Shown: in pieces, positions 8,126-16,941 of the stretch
Layout of the letters: each line of letters starts with the position of its first letter
How positions within the stretch are numbered: position 1 is the stretch's first letter
Assembly: GCA_964399625.1 (NCBI GenBank)
Contig: CAYNSB010000009.1
Coordinates: 1-64,000, forward strand
From: CAYNSB01 sp964399625
GTDB lineage: Bacteria > Planctomycetota > Phycisphaerae > Phycisphaerales > UBA1924
Length of the DNA: 64,000 nt
Direction of reading: 5' to 3'
Notes under the pieces: model-generated
The model's database searches: none
What the model was told of the DNA's origin: nothing
Seen by the model: the letters and a program-made list of their open reading frames with translations, nothing else
Made by a program: the position numbers and the translations under genes

Positions 8126-10198
8126 CTACCCCAGGAAATCGAGCAGCGAACGCGACAGGATCTGGCTCGTCACCTGGTACCCCGCCTGCAACTGCGTCTG
8201 CAACTGGCTCAGTCGGATGGCGGCATCCGAGTAGTCCAGGTCCTGCAGTTGGCTCTTGGTCTTCTTGTCCAGCACGGTCAGGTCCTCTTGCGTCTTGATG
8301 CCGTCCTCGACGCGCTTGGCGAGCCCGCCGACGGTCGCCCGTGTCTGCGACACCCGGTCCACCAGGGACTCGACCTTCTCCCCCGCAAGCGTGATGCCAT
8401 ACGTGTCGTTGTTCTGGAGCGCCTCGCGCAGGTCGATGAGCGCGCTGAAGAGGTTGTCCACGCGCACCTTCGCCTTGTCCTCCGCGCGGAACGTGCTCGA
8501 CGTCGCGTCATAACTGCCCGTCAGCAGCCCGAGCCCGTCGGCCGCTTGGGAGTTGTTCTGGGGTACCACCTTGATCGCGTTCGTGAACGTCGAATTCTGG
8601 AACAGCACGAGCCCGTTGCCCGCGTTGGACAGCCCCGCGCTGAAGTCCGTGGTCGCGATGCCCTGGGCCTGGGCCTCGGTGTTGATCCGCGCGATCACGT
8701 CGCCGACCGTCGCCATGTCCTGCGGGCGCAGGTCCACCGTGAACGAGCGCCCGTCGCCCAGCGTGATCTTCAGGTCGTTGTTCAGAGCGGTGGTCGCGGC
8801 TCCCGTGACGGGGTCCTTGGCGCCATCGATGATGTTCACGCCCTTGCCGTCGTTGAAGTCCGCCGTGCGCGTGGTCATCGTCAGCGTGCGGATGCCCAGT
8901 CGCGTCGCGGTCAGGTCCTTCGTCGAGTCGGTGTTGGGCACCTCCTCGATGGACAACGCCTGCGCCCGCCCCGCGGCGACCTCGTTCACCACATCGATGC
9001 CCGACCCGTCGGGCTTGATGTCCACGCGGAGCCCGAGCCCTGTGCCCTCGATCAGGTTTCGCACATCGCCCAGCGTCTGGGCGGTTCCCAGGTCGATCAC
9101 CCGCGACTGCCCCAGGTTGTTGATCTTGATCTGCCCCAGCCCGCCCGTGCCGATACCCCGAAGCGCCGAGATGGGCGTGCGCCAGGTGAGGCGGGCGTTC
9201 AGCTCCGCACCGTCGGGCGAGCCCGCGACGAAGGTGATGGGCGTCGCCGCTCCGACGAGGCCCAGGTCCGCGCCGGTGCGTCCGCCCACCGGGTCGGCGA
9301 AGGCCAGCGTGGGATTGGGACCGCTGCTCGCGGGCGCCACGTCGATGTGCAGCGCGCCGCCGGAGATGGTCACGCCGCCCGGACCGAGGATGGTGACGCT
9401 GTTCGCTTTCTCGTAGTCCTTGAGCGCGTTGGTGATGGTCGTCGCGACATCCTGGAGCGTGTCGGCGCTCGACACGTCGATCGTCGCGGTTGGGCCGGCG
9501 TTGAACGAGAACGTGATCTTGCCCGTCTTGACGCCCACGCCGCGGGCGCCGTCGAGATCGGACAGTCGCGTGTCGGCGGTGACGCCCGAGTCCAGGTCCT
9601 TGTCGCCCTTGACGCGCACGGACGTTTCGCCGATGGGATTGGGGCCGCCGAGCGTGATCGGCACCGCCTGCCCGAGATTGATGTCGGTCACCAGACCCGA
9701 TCCCTGCCCGGCGTATCGATACCCGCCCAGCAGCGACTCGATCGGCTGCTTGCCCGGCGTGCTGCCTCCGAAGATGTAGCCCGCGACCGACTGGCGATTG
9801 GCGATCTGGTACAGGCCCTGGATGAGCGAGTTGACGACGACGGCCTGCCCGGCGCGCTCCTGCGCGGAGGAGCCGACGTTGGCCTGGGTGGAGGCGATGG
9901 TGCGGGCCTCGTTGATGAGGTCGTTGGAGTCGCCCAGCGCCTGGTCCAGGGCCGAGAGCGCCGAGTCCGCGTGGTCGAGGTTGCGGGACTCCTGGGCCCT
10001 GCGCGCGAGCGCGTCGTCGAGGGAGGAGATCGTCGCGGCCTTGACGCCATCGTCGGAGAAGGAGCTGATGAGCTTCCCGCTCGACATCTGCTGGCTGATC
10101 TGCAGGAGCCCGAGCTGCGAGCGACCGATGCTGCCCGACGTGATGCGGGACATGAGCAGGTTGGGCGCTCGGGAGAGGTTGGATGGGATCGAGCTCAT
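8126..10198 (-). CDS. flgL: Flagellar hook-filament junction protein FlgL, enlarged
   Basis: FlgL (HAP3) joins the hook-side junction protein FlgK to the flagellin filament. The 690-residue protein has the FlgL N-terminal helix pattern (RITSGSIGRSQLGLLQISQQ; SSGKLISSFSDDG) and a flagellin-type C-terminal helix (SDAAIRLSQLQTQLQAGYQV). FlgL is usually about 300-500 residues. The surplus is a long middle (about 170-600) with repeated Flagellin_IN-like units such as TLQDVATTITNALKDYEK, TLGDVRNLIEGTGLGLRVDI and TVGDVIARINTEAQAQG. An enlarged middle suggests a bigger surface-exposed domain. It follows flgK by 13 bases and starts with GGAG upstream. Confidence 0.92.
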   Translation of the reverse strand: MSSIPSNLSRAPNLLMSRITSGSIGRSQLGLLQISQQMSSGKLISSFSDDGVKAATISSLDDALARRAQESRNLDHADSALSALDQALGDSNDLINEARTIASTQANVGSSAQERAGQAVVVNSLIQGLYQIANRQSVAGYIFGGSTPGKQPIESLLGGYRYAGQGSGLVTDINLGQAVPITLGGPNPIGETSVRVKGDKDLDSGVTADTRLSDLDGARGVGVKTGKITFSFNAGPTATIDVSSADTLQDVATTITNALKDYEKANSVTILGPGGVTISGGALHIDVAPASSGPNPTLAFADPVGGRTGADLGLVGAATPITFVAGSPDGAELNARLTWRTPISALRGIGTGGLGQIKINNLGQSRVIDLGTAQTLGDVRNLIEGTGLGLRVDIKPDGSGIDVVNEVAAGRAQALSIEEVPNTDSTKDLTATRLGIRTLTMTTRTADFNDGKGVNIIDGAKDPVTGAATTALNNDLKITLGDGRSFTVDLRPQDMATVGDVIARINTEAQAQGIATTDFSAGLSNAGNGLVLFQNSTFTNAIKVVPQNNSQAADGLGLLTGSYDATSSTFRAEDKAKVRVDNLFSALIDLREALQNNDTYGITLAGEKVESLVDRVSQTRATVGGLAKRVEDGIKTQEDLTVLDKKTKSQLQDLDYSDAAIRLSQLQTQLQAGYQVTSQILSRSLLDFLG

Positions 10199-10211
10199 GG
10201 CGTGCGCTCCG

Positions 10212-11954
10212 TCAGACGATGCTCAGCAGCGAGGAGGTCAGGTCGTTCACGACGCTGATGAACCGCGCCGCGCCCTGGTACACCCGCTGGTAGTTGATGA
10301 GGTTGATGGACTCCTCGTCCACGCTCACGGCGCTTACTGCGTCGCGCTGCGACTGGAGAGAGTCCGCGACGACCTTCGCCGCCTGCGCCGCGCCCTTGGC
10401 CGCGTCGGACTGCAGGCCCACCTGCTGCACCGAGTCGGTCCAGAGTTGCTGCACGGAGCGCCCGCCCAGGGCGTCCACGGGCGTGTCGCGGAGCTGGGCG
10501 ATGCCCAGGGCCGTGCCGTTCTCCACGAACTTGCCATCGCTCGTGCGGCCCGTGGCGAGGTCCTTGGGATCGTTGCGCAGGGACTGGCGGACGGAGATGT
10601 CCTTGGCGTCCTTGCCCGTGAAGAACGTGTTCACGCCCAGCACGGCCAGGGCGTGGCTCGTGTCATCCGAGAACCCGAAGGAGAAGCCCGGCGCGGCGGC
10701 GATCTTGAGCTTGCCATCGGGCGTGAGGCTCGCGCTCAGCCCGCTGATCGCGCCGATCTGGGAGACGATCGATTGCAGGCTCGTGTCGTCCTCAAATCCC
10801 GGCGTGCCGTCGTTCTTGCGTCCGTCCAGGTCCACGTTGATCCGAACGGACGTCTTCGCGCCCGTGGGCGAGGTGACGTTCACGAGGAACCCGCCGTTCT
10901 CGACCTTCCACGGCAGCCCCGCGAGCGTGGTGTTGCTCGGGTCGTTGAGCGCGCGCGTCTGATCCTCGAGCGGGACCGAGAGCGTGCCCGTGACATCCGT
11001 GAGTCCGGCGAGCGTCCCGCCCGTGCTGTGGAGCTTGTTGACCTCGAAGATGATCTGCTTGGAGACGCTGTCGAGGGCGTCGACGAGCTGGTTGACGCTG
11101 CCGCCGCGGTCGGCGAGGATCGCGCCGATCTGCCCGTTGGTCACGGTGAGCTTGGACGAGTCGTCGCGGGTCGCGACGAAGACATCGAGCGTGTTGTTGG
11201 GGGGCGTGCCGCGGGACTCCCGCTTGACCTGCACGCCGCGGGAGACGCTGCCCAGGACCACGGGCGTGGACCCCACGAGCACGTCGATGGCCCCGTTCTT
11301 CTGCTCGACGGTGGCGACCTCCATGTACTGCGAGAGCTTCGTGACGAGCTCGTCCCGCTGATCGCGGAGCGTGCTCGCCTCGGCCCCGGAGGTCTCGAAG
11401 TCGGAGATCTGCTGGTTGATTCCGGCGATCTGCGAGAGCAGATCGTTGGACTTGTCGACGATCGCGCCCAGCTGCAGATCGCCGTTGTCGCCCTGCTTGA
11501 CGACGTCCGAACGCATCTTCTGGAGGAAGTCCGCGAGGGCGACGCCCTCCTGAACGACTACGGCGCTGGACTTGGTGAGGTTGGCACGCTCGGACCAGCT
11601 CCCGAAGAAGGTGCGGAGCTGGTTCGAGAGCGACCTGCTGCCCAGCTCGTCGAGGATCGACTCGAGCTGCCCGAGCGCGCCGCTGCTCTGGTCGGCCGCG
11701 GACTGATCGGAGATCGCCTTCCACAGGCGCTGCTGCAGCGCATCGTCCACCTGCCGGCGGACGTCCGAGACCTTCACGCCCGTGCCCACGCTGATCCGCC
11801 CGTAGTTGTCCGGGCGCAGCGGGGCGAGGTTCGCGACCTGGCGCGAGTATCCGGGAGTGGCGGCGTTGGCGAGGTTGTTGCCCGAGACCTGCAGGGCGAC
11901 CTGGCTCGCGCCCAGGGCCGTCGCACCGATGTTGAGCGCACTGTTGAGTCCCAT
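10212..11954 (-). CDS. flgK: Flagellar hook-associated protein FlgK
   Basis: FlgK (HAP1) forms the first junction zone on top of the hook. The 580-residue product starts MGLNSALNIGATALGASQVA and carries the rod/hook family motif SGNNLANAATPGYSR near residue 26-40. A long coiled-coil-prone region follows (DDALQQRLWKAISDQSAADQ; MRSDVVKQGDNGD). It ends with the conserved C-terminal helix VDEESINLINYQRVYQGAAR. The ATG at 11954 is chosen over one 16 codons earlier because the family starts here and ACGGAG precedes it. It sits between flgN, its export chaperone, and flgL. Confidence 0.95.
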   Translation of the reverse strand: MGLNSALNIGATALGASQVALQVSGNNLANAATPGYSRQVANLAPLRPDNYGRISVGTGVKVSDVRRQVDDALQQRLWKAISDQSAADQSSGALGQLESILDELGSRSLSNQLRTFFGSWSERANLTKSSAVVVQEGVALADFLQKMRSDVVKQGDNGDLQLGAIVDKSNDLLSQIAGINQQISDFETSGAEASTLRDQRDELVTKLSQYMEVATVEQKNGAIDVLVGSTPVVLGSVSRGVQVKRESRGTPPNNTLDVFVATRDDSSKLTVTNGQIGAILADRGGSVNQLVDALDSVSKQIIFEVNKLHSTGGTLAGLTDVTGTLSVPLEDQTRALNDPSNTTLAGLPWKVENGGFLVNVTSPTGAKTSVRINVDLDGRKNDGTPGFEDDTSLQSIVSQIGAISGLSASLTPDGKLKIAAAPGFSFGFSDDTSHALAVLGVNTFFTGKDAKDISVRQSLRNDPKDLATGRTSDGKFVENGTALGIAQLRDTPVDALGGRSVQQLWTDSVQQVGLQSDAAKGAAQAAKVVADSLQSQRDAVSAVSVDEESINLINYQRVYQGAARFISVVNDLTSSLLSIV

Positions 11955-11982
11955 GGGCGTCTCCGTTTGGGCGGCGGTGCTC

Positions 11983-12510
11983 TTACCGAACGAGGTCCAC
12001 ACCGCAAACGACGGGCCCGCCCGGGGCGAGCGTTCCTCGGGTCGTGTAGACGCGGGCGCGGTTGAGCGTGCGGACGACCTGCTGCATCACGCCATCGACG
12101 TGGGCCAGCAGCGCCCGCGTGGCGTTCTGGACGATGCCCGTCTGGCGCTGGATGCTCGTGAGCAGGTCCCTCAGGTGCGCGGCTCTGGCAAGGGCGCGAT
12201 GGCGTGCCGGTTCGGGCAATCGCCGGGCCAGGTCGCTGAGCGTGGGCTGCTGCCCCGCGAGGGTGGGGGATGGGCCCATCCGAAGCGAGAGCCTCCCACG
12301 TTCCTGGTCGAGCTCGCGGACGTGCGCCCGCAGCTCGTGCTGCCTGGCGAGGCACGCGGCGATCGCGGTCCCGTCGGCGCGAGACAAGGCCACGCGGTGC
12401 TCGCGCGTGAGCTCGAGCACGAGCTCGTGGAGCTGGATGTAGCGCTCGAGGAGCGTCTCGAGCTCGTGGGGCGGCTCGCTCGGGCGATCGGTGGGCGGGT
12501 TGACGCTCAT
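11983..12510 (-). CDS. flgN: FlgN-type export chaperone
   Basis: FlgN is a small helical cytoplasmic chaperone that keeps FlgK and FlgL ready for export. The 175-residue protein is predicted largely helical (LETLLERYIQLHELVLELTR; ARQHELRAHVRELDQERGRL) with a C-terminal helical segment (LLAHVDGVMQQVVRTLNRAR), the part known in the family to bind clients. Sequence similarity is low, as usual for FlgN, so the call leans on position directly before flgK. Its ATG overlaps the stop of the FlgJ-like gene (ATGA at 12507-12510), so translation is probably coupled. Confidence 0.78.
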   Translation of the reverse strand: MSVNPPTDRPSEPPHELETLLERYIQLHELVLELTREHRVALSRADGTAIAACLARQHELRAHVRELDQERGRLSLRMGPSPTLAGQQPTLSDLARRLPEPARHRALARAAHLRDLLTSIQRQTGIVQNATRALLAHVDGVMQQVVRTLNRARVYTTRGTLAPGGPVVCGVDLVR

Positions 12511-12989
12511 GGATTCCTCGGGGTGATGCGGGCGGCGGTGTTGGGTTCCGTGGCCCTGCCGGCTCCGGCGAGCGCGGAGTTCTCGCGGAGCTCGCGCATC
12601 GCATCGCGCCCGGCGCCGTCCTTGGAGCCGTGCTTGATGAGGTGATCCGCGATGGCGTCCACAATGGGGAACTGCTTGGCGCTGACGATCTGCTGGGCGA
12701 GCTGGACGTCCATGAGCGAGCGGAACTGCTTCTCGGCGGGCGTGGGCGCGAAGGGCGGGGCCGCGCGGTTGCTGTCGCGGAACAGCTTGAGCATGGGCTG
12801 CACGAACGTCTGTGAGACAAGCCCCTCGGCGGCGTCGCGGGCCTGCTGCGCGGGCGAGCGCGGAACGTCGGGCGTGTCAGCGTGCTTGCCCAGCGTCTGC
12901 GCGAACGCCTGCTGAGCCGAGCGCCGTGCCGGCGCGCTCCAGGCGGCGCGTCGCATCTCCGAGCCCATGATGTCCATCGCATCGCTCAT
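12507..12989 (-). CDS. flgJ: FlgJ-type rod-binding protein, without muramidase domain
   Basis: The N-terminal domain of FlgJ caps and helps assemble the rod. The 160-residue protein matches that domain only: AAEGLVSQTFVQPMLKLFRD followed by PTPAEKQFRSLMDVQLAQQI, the family's pattern. No peptidoglycan-hydrolase domain is attached, unlike the proteobacterial two-domain FlgJ, so a separate enzyme must open the wall. It sits between flgI and flgN, 3 bases after flgI and overlapping flgN by 4. Confidence 0.82.
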   Translation of the reverse strand: MSDAMDIMGSEMRRAAWSAPARRSAQQAFAQTLGKHADTPDVPRSPAQQARDAAEGLVSQTFVQPMLKLFRDSNRAAPPFAPTPAEKQFRSLMDVQLAQQIVSAKQFPIVDAIADHLIKHGSKDGAGRDAMRELRENSALAGAGRATEPNTAARITPRNP

Positions 12990-12992
12990 GGG

Positions 12993-14165
12993 TCACTCCA
13001 GGATCAGCTGGGCGTGCAGCTTGCCGGCCCGCTCGAGCATGGTGAGAATTGCGATCTGCTCGCTCACGGGCACCTTGAGCTGGTTGAACGCCTCGAGAAG
13101 GTCGTTGAGCCTGGCGCGTTCGCCCGGGCGCGCGCCCGAGGAAAGTGCCGCCCAGCGCTCGGTCTTCACGAGCGGGTTGTCCGCCGTGGGCACGGGCGTG
13201 GGGATCGTCGTGGTGATCGTCAGGTCCTTCTGCGTGATCGCGACGGGGCTGATCTCCACGTCGCCCGTCATCACGATGATGCCCGCGGACTGGTTGCAGA
13301 TGACCCGGGCCGGGAGCCCAAGCAGCGAGGGATTCAGCGTGGTGCGCATCACCCCGCCGACGAACCCCGCGGGCGCGGCCCGCTCGGCGGGCGGCACCTC
13401 GACGCGAATCGTGCGATCGTCGATGACGCTGGCGATGGTGGGGAGGGACTCGCCCCCGTCGCGCGGGCGGCGTCCGTTGTACTCGTCGCGGATGCGCCCG
13501 GCGATCTCGCTGGCGCTGGCGAAGCCCGCGAACTCGGGCTTGAGGATCAGGGTGAAGCTCTCGGTCACACGCGGCGTGGTGTCGATCGAGCGGATCATCC
13601 GCGCCCCGCCCCGCACGATGCCCACGCGCGGCGCGTTCTGCGCGTCCTCGACGACGATCCGCCCCTGCGCCACGGCGAACACGCCCGCGGCCTCGCCGGA
13701 GTTGTACGGACCCTGCAGCGGCGTGAGGTACAGCTCGCCGCCGACGAGGCTCTTGGCGGCGTGCGTGGCCTGCACGGAGACGGTGATCGTGTCGTCGGTC
13801 TTGGCGCCGCCGGCGGGGATCGTGCACGTCACGTTGACGAGGGCGACGGTCTTGGCGTTCCTGAGGTCCTCGATCGCGCCCAGCGGGTTGCCGTTGTTGC
13901 GGTAGTACTCCATGAGCTCGCGGGCCAGGACGAGGTCCTTGCCCGTGTCGCCCGTCCCGTTGAGCCCGAAGACCAGCCCCTGCCCGCGGAGGATCGTCTC
14001 GCCCTGTCCCTCGAGGCGCGCGACCTGGTCAACGCTCGTGCGGTCCGACCGCGCGATCGCGGGTGCGCCGCCGGCGGGTGATTCCTGCGCCATCGCGCAA
14101 GTCGCGCCGAGCATGGCGGCCAGCGCCGTCAGCCGCCAGAGCATCGAGCCGTTGTGTCTGTGCAT
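12993..14165 (-). CDS. flgI: Flagellar P-ring protein FlgI
   Basis: FlgI forms the periplasmic bushing around the rod in the peptidoglycan layer. The 390-residue protein has an N-terminal signal peptide (MLWRLTALAAMLGATCAMAQ region) and typical motifs: GQGLVFGLNGTGDTGKD, then NVTCTIPAGGAKTDDTITVS, then ISPVAITQKDLTITTTIPTP, and the terminal LLEAFNQLKVPVSEQIAILT. The ATG at 14165 has GCAGGAGGC 7 bases upstream; a longer reading to 14201 is not supported. It lies between flgH and the rod-binding gene. Confidence 0.96.
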   Translation of the reverse strand: MHRHNGSMLWRLTALAAMLGATCAMAQESPAGGAPAIARSDRTSVDQVARLEGQGETILRGQGLVFGLNGTGDTGKDLVLARELMEYYRNNGNPLGAIEDLRNAKTVALVNVTCTIPAGGAKTDDTITVSVQATHAAKSLVGGELYLTPLQGPYNSGEAAGVFAVAQGRIVVEDAQNAPRVGIVRGGARMIRSIDTTPRVTESFTLILKPEFAGFASASEIAGRIRDEYNGRRPRDGGESLPTIASVIDDRTIRVEVPPAERAAPAGFVGGVMRTTLNPSLLGLPARVICNQSAGIIVMTGDVEISPVAITQKDLTITTTIPTPVPTADNPLVKTERWAALSSGARPGERARLNDLLEAFNQLKVPVSEQIAILTMLERAGKLHAQLILE

Positions 14166-14242
14166 GGCGTGCCTCCTGCACTCCGCGCCGATCGCGAGCA
14201 TCCATGCTCACGCGAATGTCGTGCCACCGCTGCCCCGCTCGC

Positions 14243-14935
14243 TCAGAAGGCGAACAGAGTCTCCAGGGCGCGAGGGATCCAGCCCTTCTTGCCCGCCTTG
14301 TCCACCTGGCCCTCGCTGCGCGTCACAATCGTCAGGTCCGCGAGTTGGGAGGAGAGCACGGTGTTCGCGGCGGTGATGTCGTCGCGCCGCACACGCCCCG
14401 AGAGGACCGTGAGCTGCGTCTCGCCGTTCTTGTCTAGCGTCTTCTTGGCCTCCAGCACGAGCGTGCCGTTGGGCTTGACGTCGATGATCTCGGCCTGGAT
14501 CCGCAGCTGGAGCTTGTCGCTGCGCGTGTACGAGCCCTTGCCGTCGAACTTGGACTTGTTCGCGATATCCAGCAGCTTTTCCTTGCTCAGCGAGCCCGGG
14601 CGAAGCTGGAGCTCAAGGAGCAGCCACGGATCGATGAGCGCGTTCACGTCCGTCGAGTTGTTGTACGTCTTGTCGGTCTTGAGCTGCTGGTCCGCGGACT
14701 GCGTGCTCGTCTCCTCGACAATGATGGTGACCAGATCGTGGACGGTGTACGTGCGGGGTCGCGGGGGCTGCACGGCGGTCAGGCTGAACCCGGCGAGCGC
14801 GGCCGCGGGGTTCGGATCGACGTTCACCACGCCCTGCACGGGCGGCGGAGGGAGCTCGCGGAGCAGGCTCTGCGCGGCGGCAGAGGAAGCTCCGAGCGCC
14901 GCGATCGCGACGCCGATCCATGGGGAGTGCTTCAT
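14243..14935 (-). CDS. flgH: Flagellar L-ring protein FlgH lacking a lipobox cysteine
   Basis: FlgH forms the L ring that lets the rod pass the outer membrane. The 230-residue protein has the diagnostic middle (YTVHDLVTIIVEETSTQSAD) and C-terminus (RTLSGRVRRDDI-like segment, LSSQLADLTIVTRSEG, ending KGWIPRALETLFAF). In proteobacteria FlgH is a lipoprotein with an N-terminal Cys. Here the signal region (MKHSPWIGVAIAALGASSAA followed by AQSLL) contains no Cys, so the mature protein is probably not lipidated. The start overlaps the flgA stop (ATGA at 14932-14935). Confidence 0.93.
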   Translation of the reverse strand: MKHSPWIGVAIAALGASSAAAQSLLRELPPPPVQGVVNVDPNPAAALAGFSLTAVQPPRPRTYTVHDLVTIIVEETSTQSADQQLKTDKTYNNSTDVNALIDPWLLLELQLRPGSLSKEKLLDIANKSKFDGKGSYTRSDKLQLRIQAEIIDVKPNGTLVLEAKKTLDKNGETQLTVLSGRVRRDDITAANTVLSSQLADLTIVTRSEGQVDKAGKKGWIPRALETLFAF

Positions 14936-16044
14936 CGGATCGCCTCCTTCTTGCGAGCGCGCCTGGATTCTGGCGTGTTGGGCACGGAACCCGAGGCATC
15001 TGGTGCGTCGGCGGGCGTTTGACCCGCGACGATGAGCGCACGCCCGCGCCCGTCCATGCGCGCGAGGAACTCGCGCTTCGTGTCCAGGGCTTGCAGACGA
15101 ACGAGCTCGCCCTCCCGGGCCGGGCCCATCGCGCGGGCCTTGGTCGCCAGGGCGACGCTGCCCGAGAGCACGCGCACCGCGACGACCTCGCCCTTCTGGG
15201 CCGCCAGCGGCGCGGACACGTCGTTCTCCATGATGATCTCGCCCGCGTTCAGGCGCGACTGCACGCTCGAGCCGAGCACCTGCTCGCTGGAGGCCGGACG
15301 CGCGGTGAGCGGGAGCCACTGCTCGCCCGCCTCCACGTCCCCCTCGGCGATGGTGTCGCCCTTGCGCCGGACGCTTCGCGAGGTGAGCACGCTCCGTCGG
15401 ACCTGCACGCCCACCCGGATCGTCCGCTCGACGAGCGTTCGCTCGCCCTCCACGACGCGGATCGCGAGCGGCACCTTGTCGGACGTGCCCGCGGGGTTCA
15501 CCTCAACGCTCCGCCCGGCCACGCTCGTATCGAGCACCTCGGCGTCGCGGGCGTCGAACGCCAGACGGAGCGCTTCGGGCTCGGCGCCCGAGAGCTGGAC
15601 GATCCGCGCGAGCACCGCGCTGCGAACCGTGCCGGGCACGACGCGCCCATCGCTCTCCGGACGCGTCTTCTTTGTGGTTTCGGGCCGGGGCGCCGAATCG
15701 ATCGGGGGCAACACCGCGCAGCGCGAGCCCCGCAGCAGCAGGCGTCCCCAGTTCACGTGGCGGTCCTGATCGATCGCCTGACGCACGGACTCGAGCGAGA
15801 GCGTCACCGGCGAGCCGTTGGCGTCGTGCGACGGAGCGCCGGCACGCCCGCCCGCGGGCAGAACGACGACATCGGCGAGGCCCTCAGCGTCCGGACCCTT
15901 GAGGATCGCCACGTCGCCCAGCGTCAGCGGGCGCTCGGGATCGAGGCGCGCCGAGGTGCGCAGCTCGATCGAGCCCTGCGCGAGCGCGATTCGCGCCCCT
16001 AGCAGCACGCCGAGGATGGTGATGAGGACACTTCCGCGCGTCAT
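14932..16044 (-). CDS. flgA: Flagellar P-ring assembly chaperone FlgA
   Basis: FlgA is a periplasmic chaperone for FlgI. The 370-residue protein has a signal peptide (MTRGSVLITILGVLLGARIALAQ), a variable first half, and a C-terminal SAF-like domain with LTSRSVRRKGDTIAEGDVEA and LGSSVQSRLNAGEIIMENDV, both typical. It ends with a basic Arg/Lys-rich tail (ESRRARKKEAIR). It is longer than many FlgA proteins (about 220 residues) because of the N-terminal half (residues 25-170), a trait also seen in other long FlgA forms. It stands between flgG and flgH. Confidence 0.92.
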   Translation of the reverse strand: MTRGSVLITILGVLLGARIALAQGSIELRTSARLDPERPLTLGDVAILKGPDAEGLADVVVLPAGGRAGAPSHDANGSPVTLSLESVRQAIDQDRHVNWGRLLLRGSRCAVLPPIDSAPRPETTKKTRPESDGRVVPGTVRSAVLARIVQLSGAEPEALRLAFDARDAEVLDTSVAGRSVEVNPAGTSDKVPLAIRVVEGERTLVERTIRVGVQVRRSVLTSRSVRRKGDTIAEGDVEAGEQWLPLTARPASSEQVLGSSVQSRLNAGEIIMENDVSAPLAAQKGEVVAVRVLSGSVALATKARAMGPAREGELVRLQALDTKREFLARMDGRGRALIVAGQTPADAPDASGSVPNTPESRRARKKEAIR

Positions 16045-16062
16045 GGCGTCATTCCTGCGCGA

Positions 16063-16872
16063 TCACCGCCGGAGCTGCGCGATGGCGCGCAGGGTGTCGT
16101 CGGCGGCGCGGATGGTGTTGCTGTTCATCTCGAACGCTCGCTGCGTGCGGATCATCTCGATCAGCTCGAACGTGGGGTCCACGTTCGATCCCTCGAGGAT
16201 GTTCTGGCGGAGTCGCCCGCGGTTGTCCACGCCGGGATCGCCCTCCTGGGGAGCGCCCGAGGCCTCGGTCTCCACGAACAAGTTCTCGCCGATCTGCTTG
16301 AGGCCCGCGGGATTGACGAACGTCGCGAGCTGGATCTGCCCAACCTCCGTCGCCTGCGTCGCGCCCGGCTGGAGCACGGACACCTTGCCGTCGGCGCTCA
16401 CCTTCAACGGGGGAATCGCGTCGGACGGGATGGTGATGTTCGGATCGAGCTTTCGCCCCTGATCGTTCGCGAGAACGATCTCGCCGTTGGCGTTGAGGGC
16501 GAAATTGCCCGCTCGCGTGTACGCGACGCCGCCCCCGAGCGAGTTCTCGACAGTGACCTTGAAGAACCCCTGGCCCTCGATCATGAGATCGAGGTCCCGA
16601 TTGGTGGTGATGGGGGCGCCCTGCGAGAAGTCGTTCTGCGTGCCCGAGACCTTCACGCCCAGCCCGACATACAGGCCCGTGGGCCGCTTGTCGCCCAGTG
16701 CGTTCTCGACTCCGGGCTGCGCCCGCTCGATGTAGAGCAGGTCCTGGAAGTTGGCGCGGCTGGCCTTGAAGCCCTGCGTGTTGACGTTCGCGAGGTTGTT
16801 CGCGATGACGTCGAGCTTCGTGTTGAGCGCGCTCAGACCCGTCGCGGAGGATTGGAGGGCGATGTTCGCCAT
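16063..16872 (-). CDS. flgG: Flagellar distal rod protein FlgG
   Basis: FlgG builds the distal rod, the drive shaft that crosses the periplasm. The 269-residue length fits the family (about 260). It has the rod N-terminal motif (LDVIANNLANVNTQGFKASR), the FlgG-specific GLGVKVSGTQNDFSQGAPIT stretch, GQGFFKV, and the C-terminal helix (IEMIRTQRAFEMNSNTIRAA). It lies 19 bases upstream of flgA and downstream of flgF. Confidence 0.97.
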   Translation of the reverse strand: MANIALQSSATGLSALNTKLDVIANNLANVNTQGFKASRANFQDLLYIERAQPGVENALGDKRPTGLYVGLGVKVSGTQNDFSQGAPITTNRDLDLMIEGQGFFKVTVENSLGGGVAYTRAGNFALNANGEIVLANDQGRKLDPNITIPSDAIPPLKVSADGKVSVLQPGATQATEVGQIQLATFVNPAGLKQIGENLFVETEASGAPQEGDPGVDNRGRLRQNILEGSNVDPTFELIEMIRTQRAFEMNSNTIRAADDTLRAIAQLRR

Positions 16873-16941
16873 GATCGGCCTTTCGTTACGGAGGGCCTCT
16901 GGGCCCGCTCAGACCTTCGCAAGCGGCGGGCCAGCGCGGAC

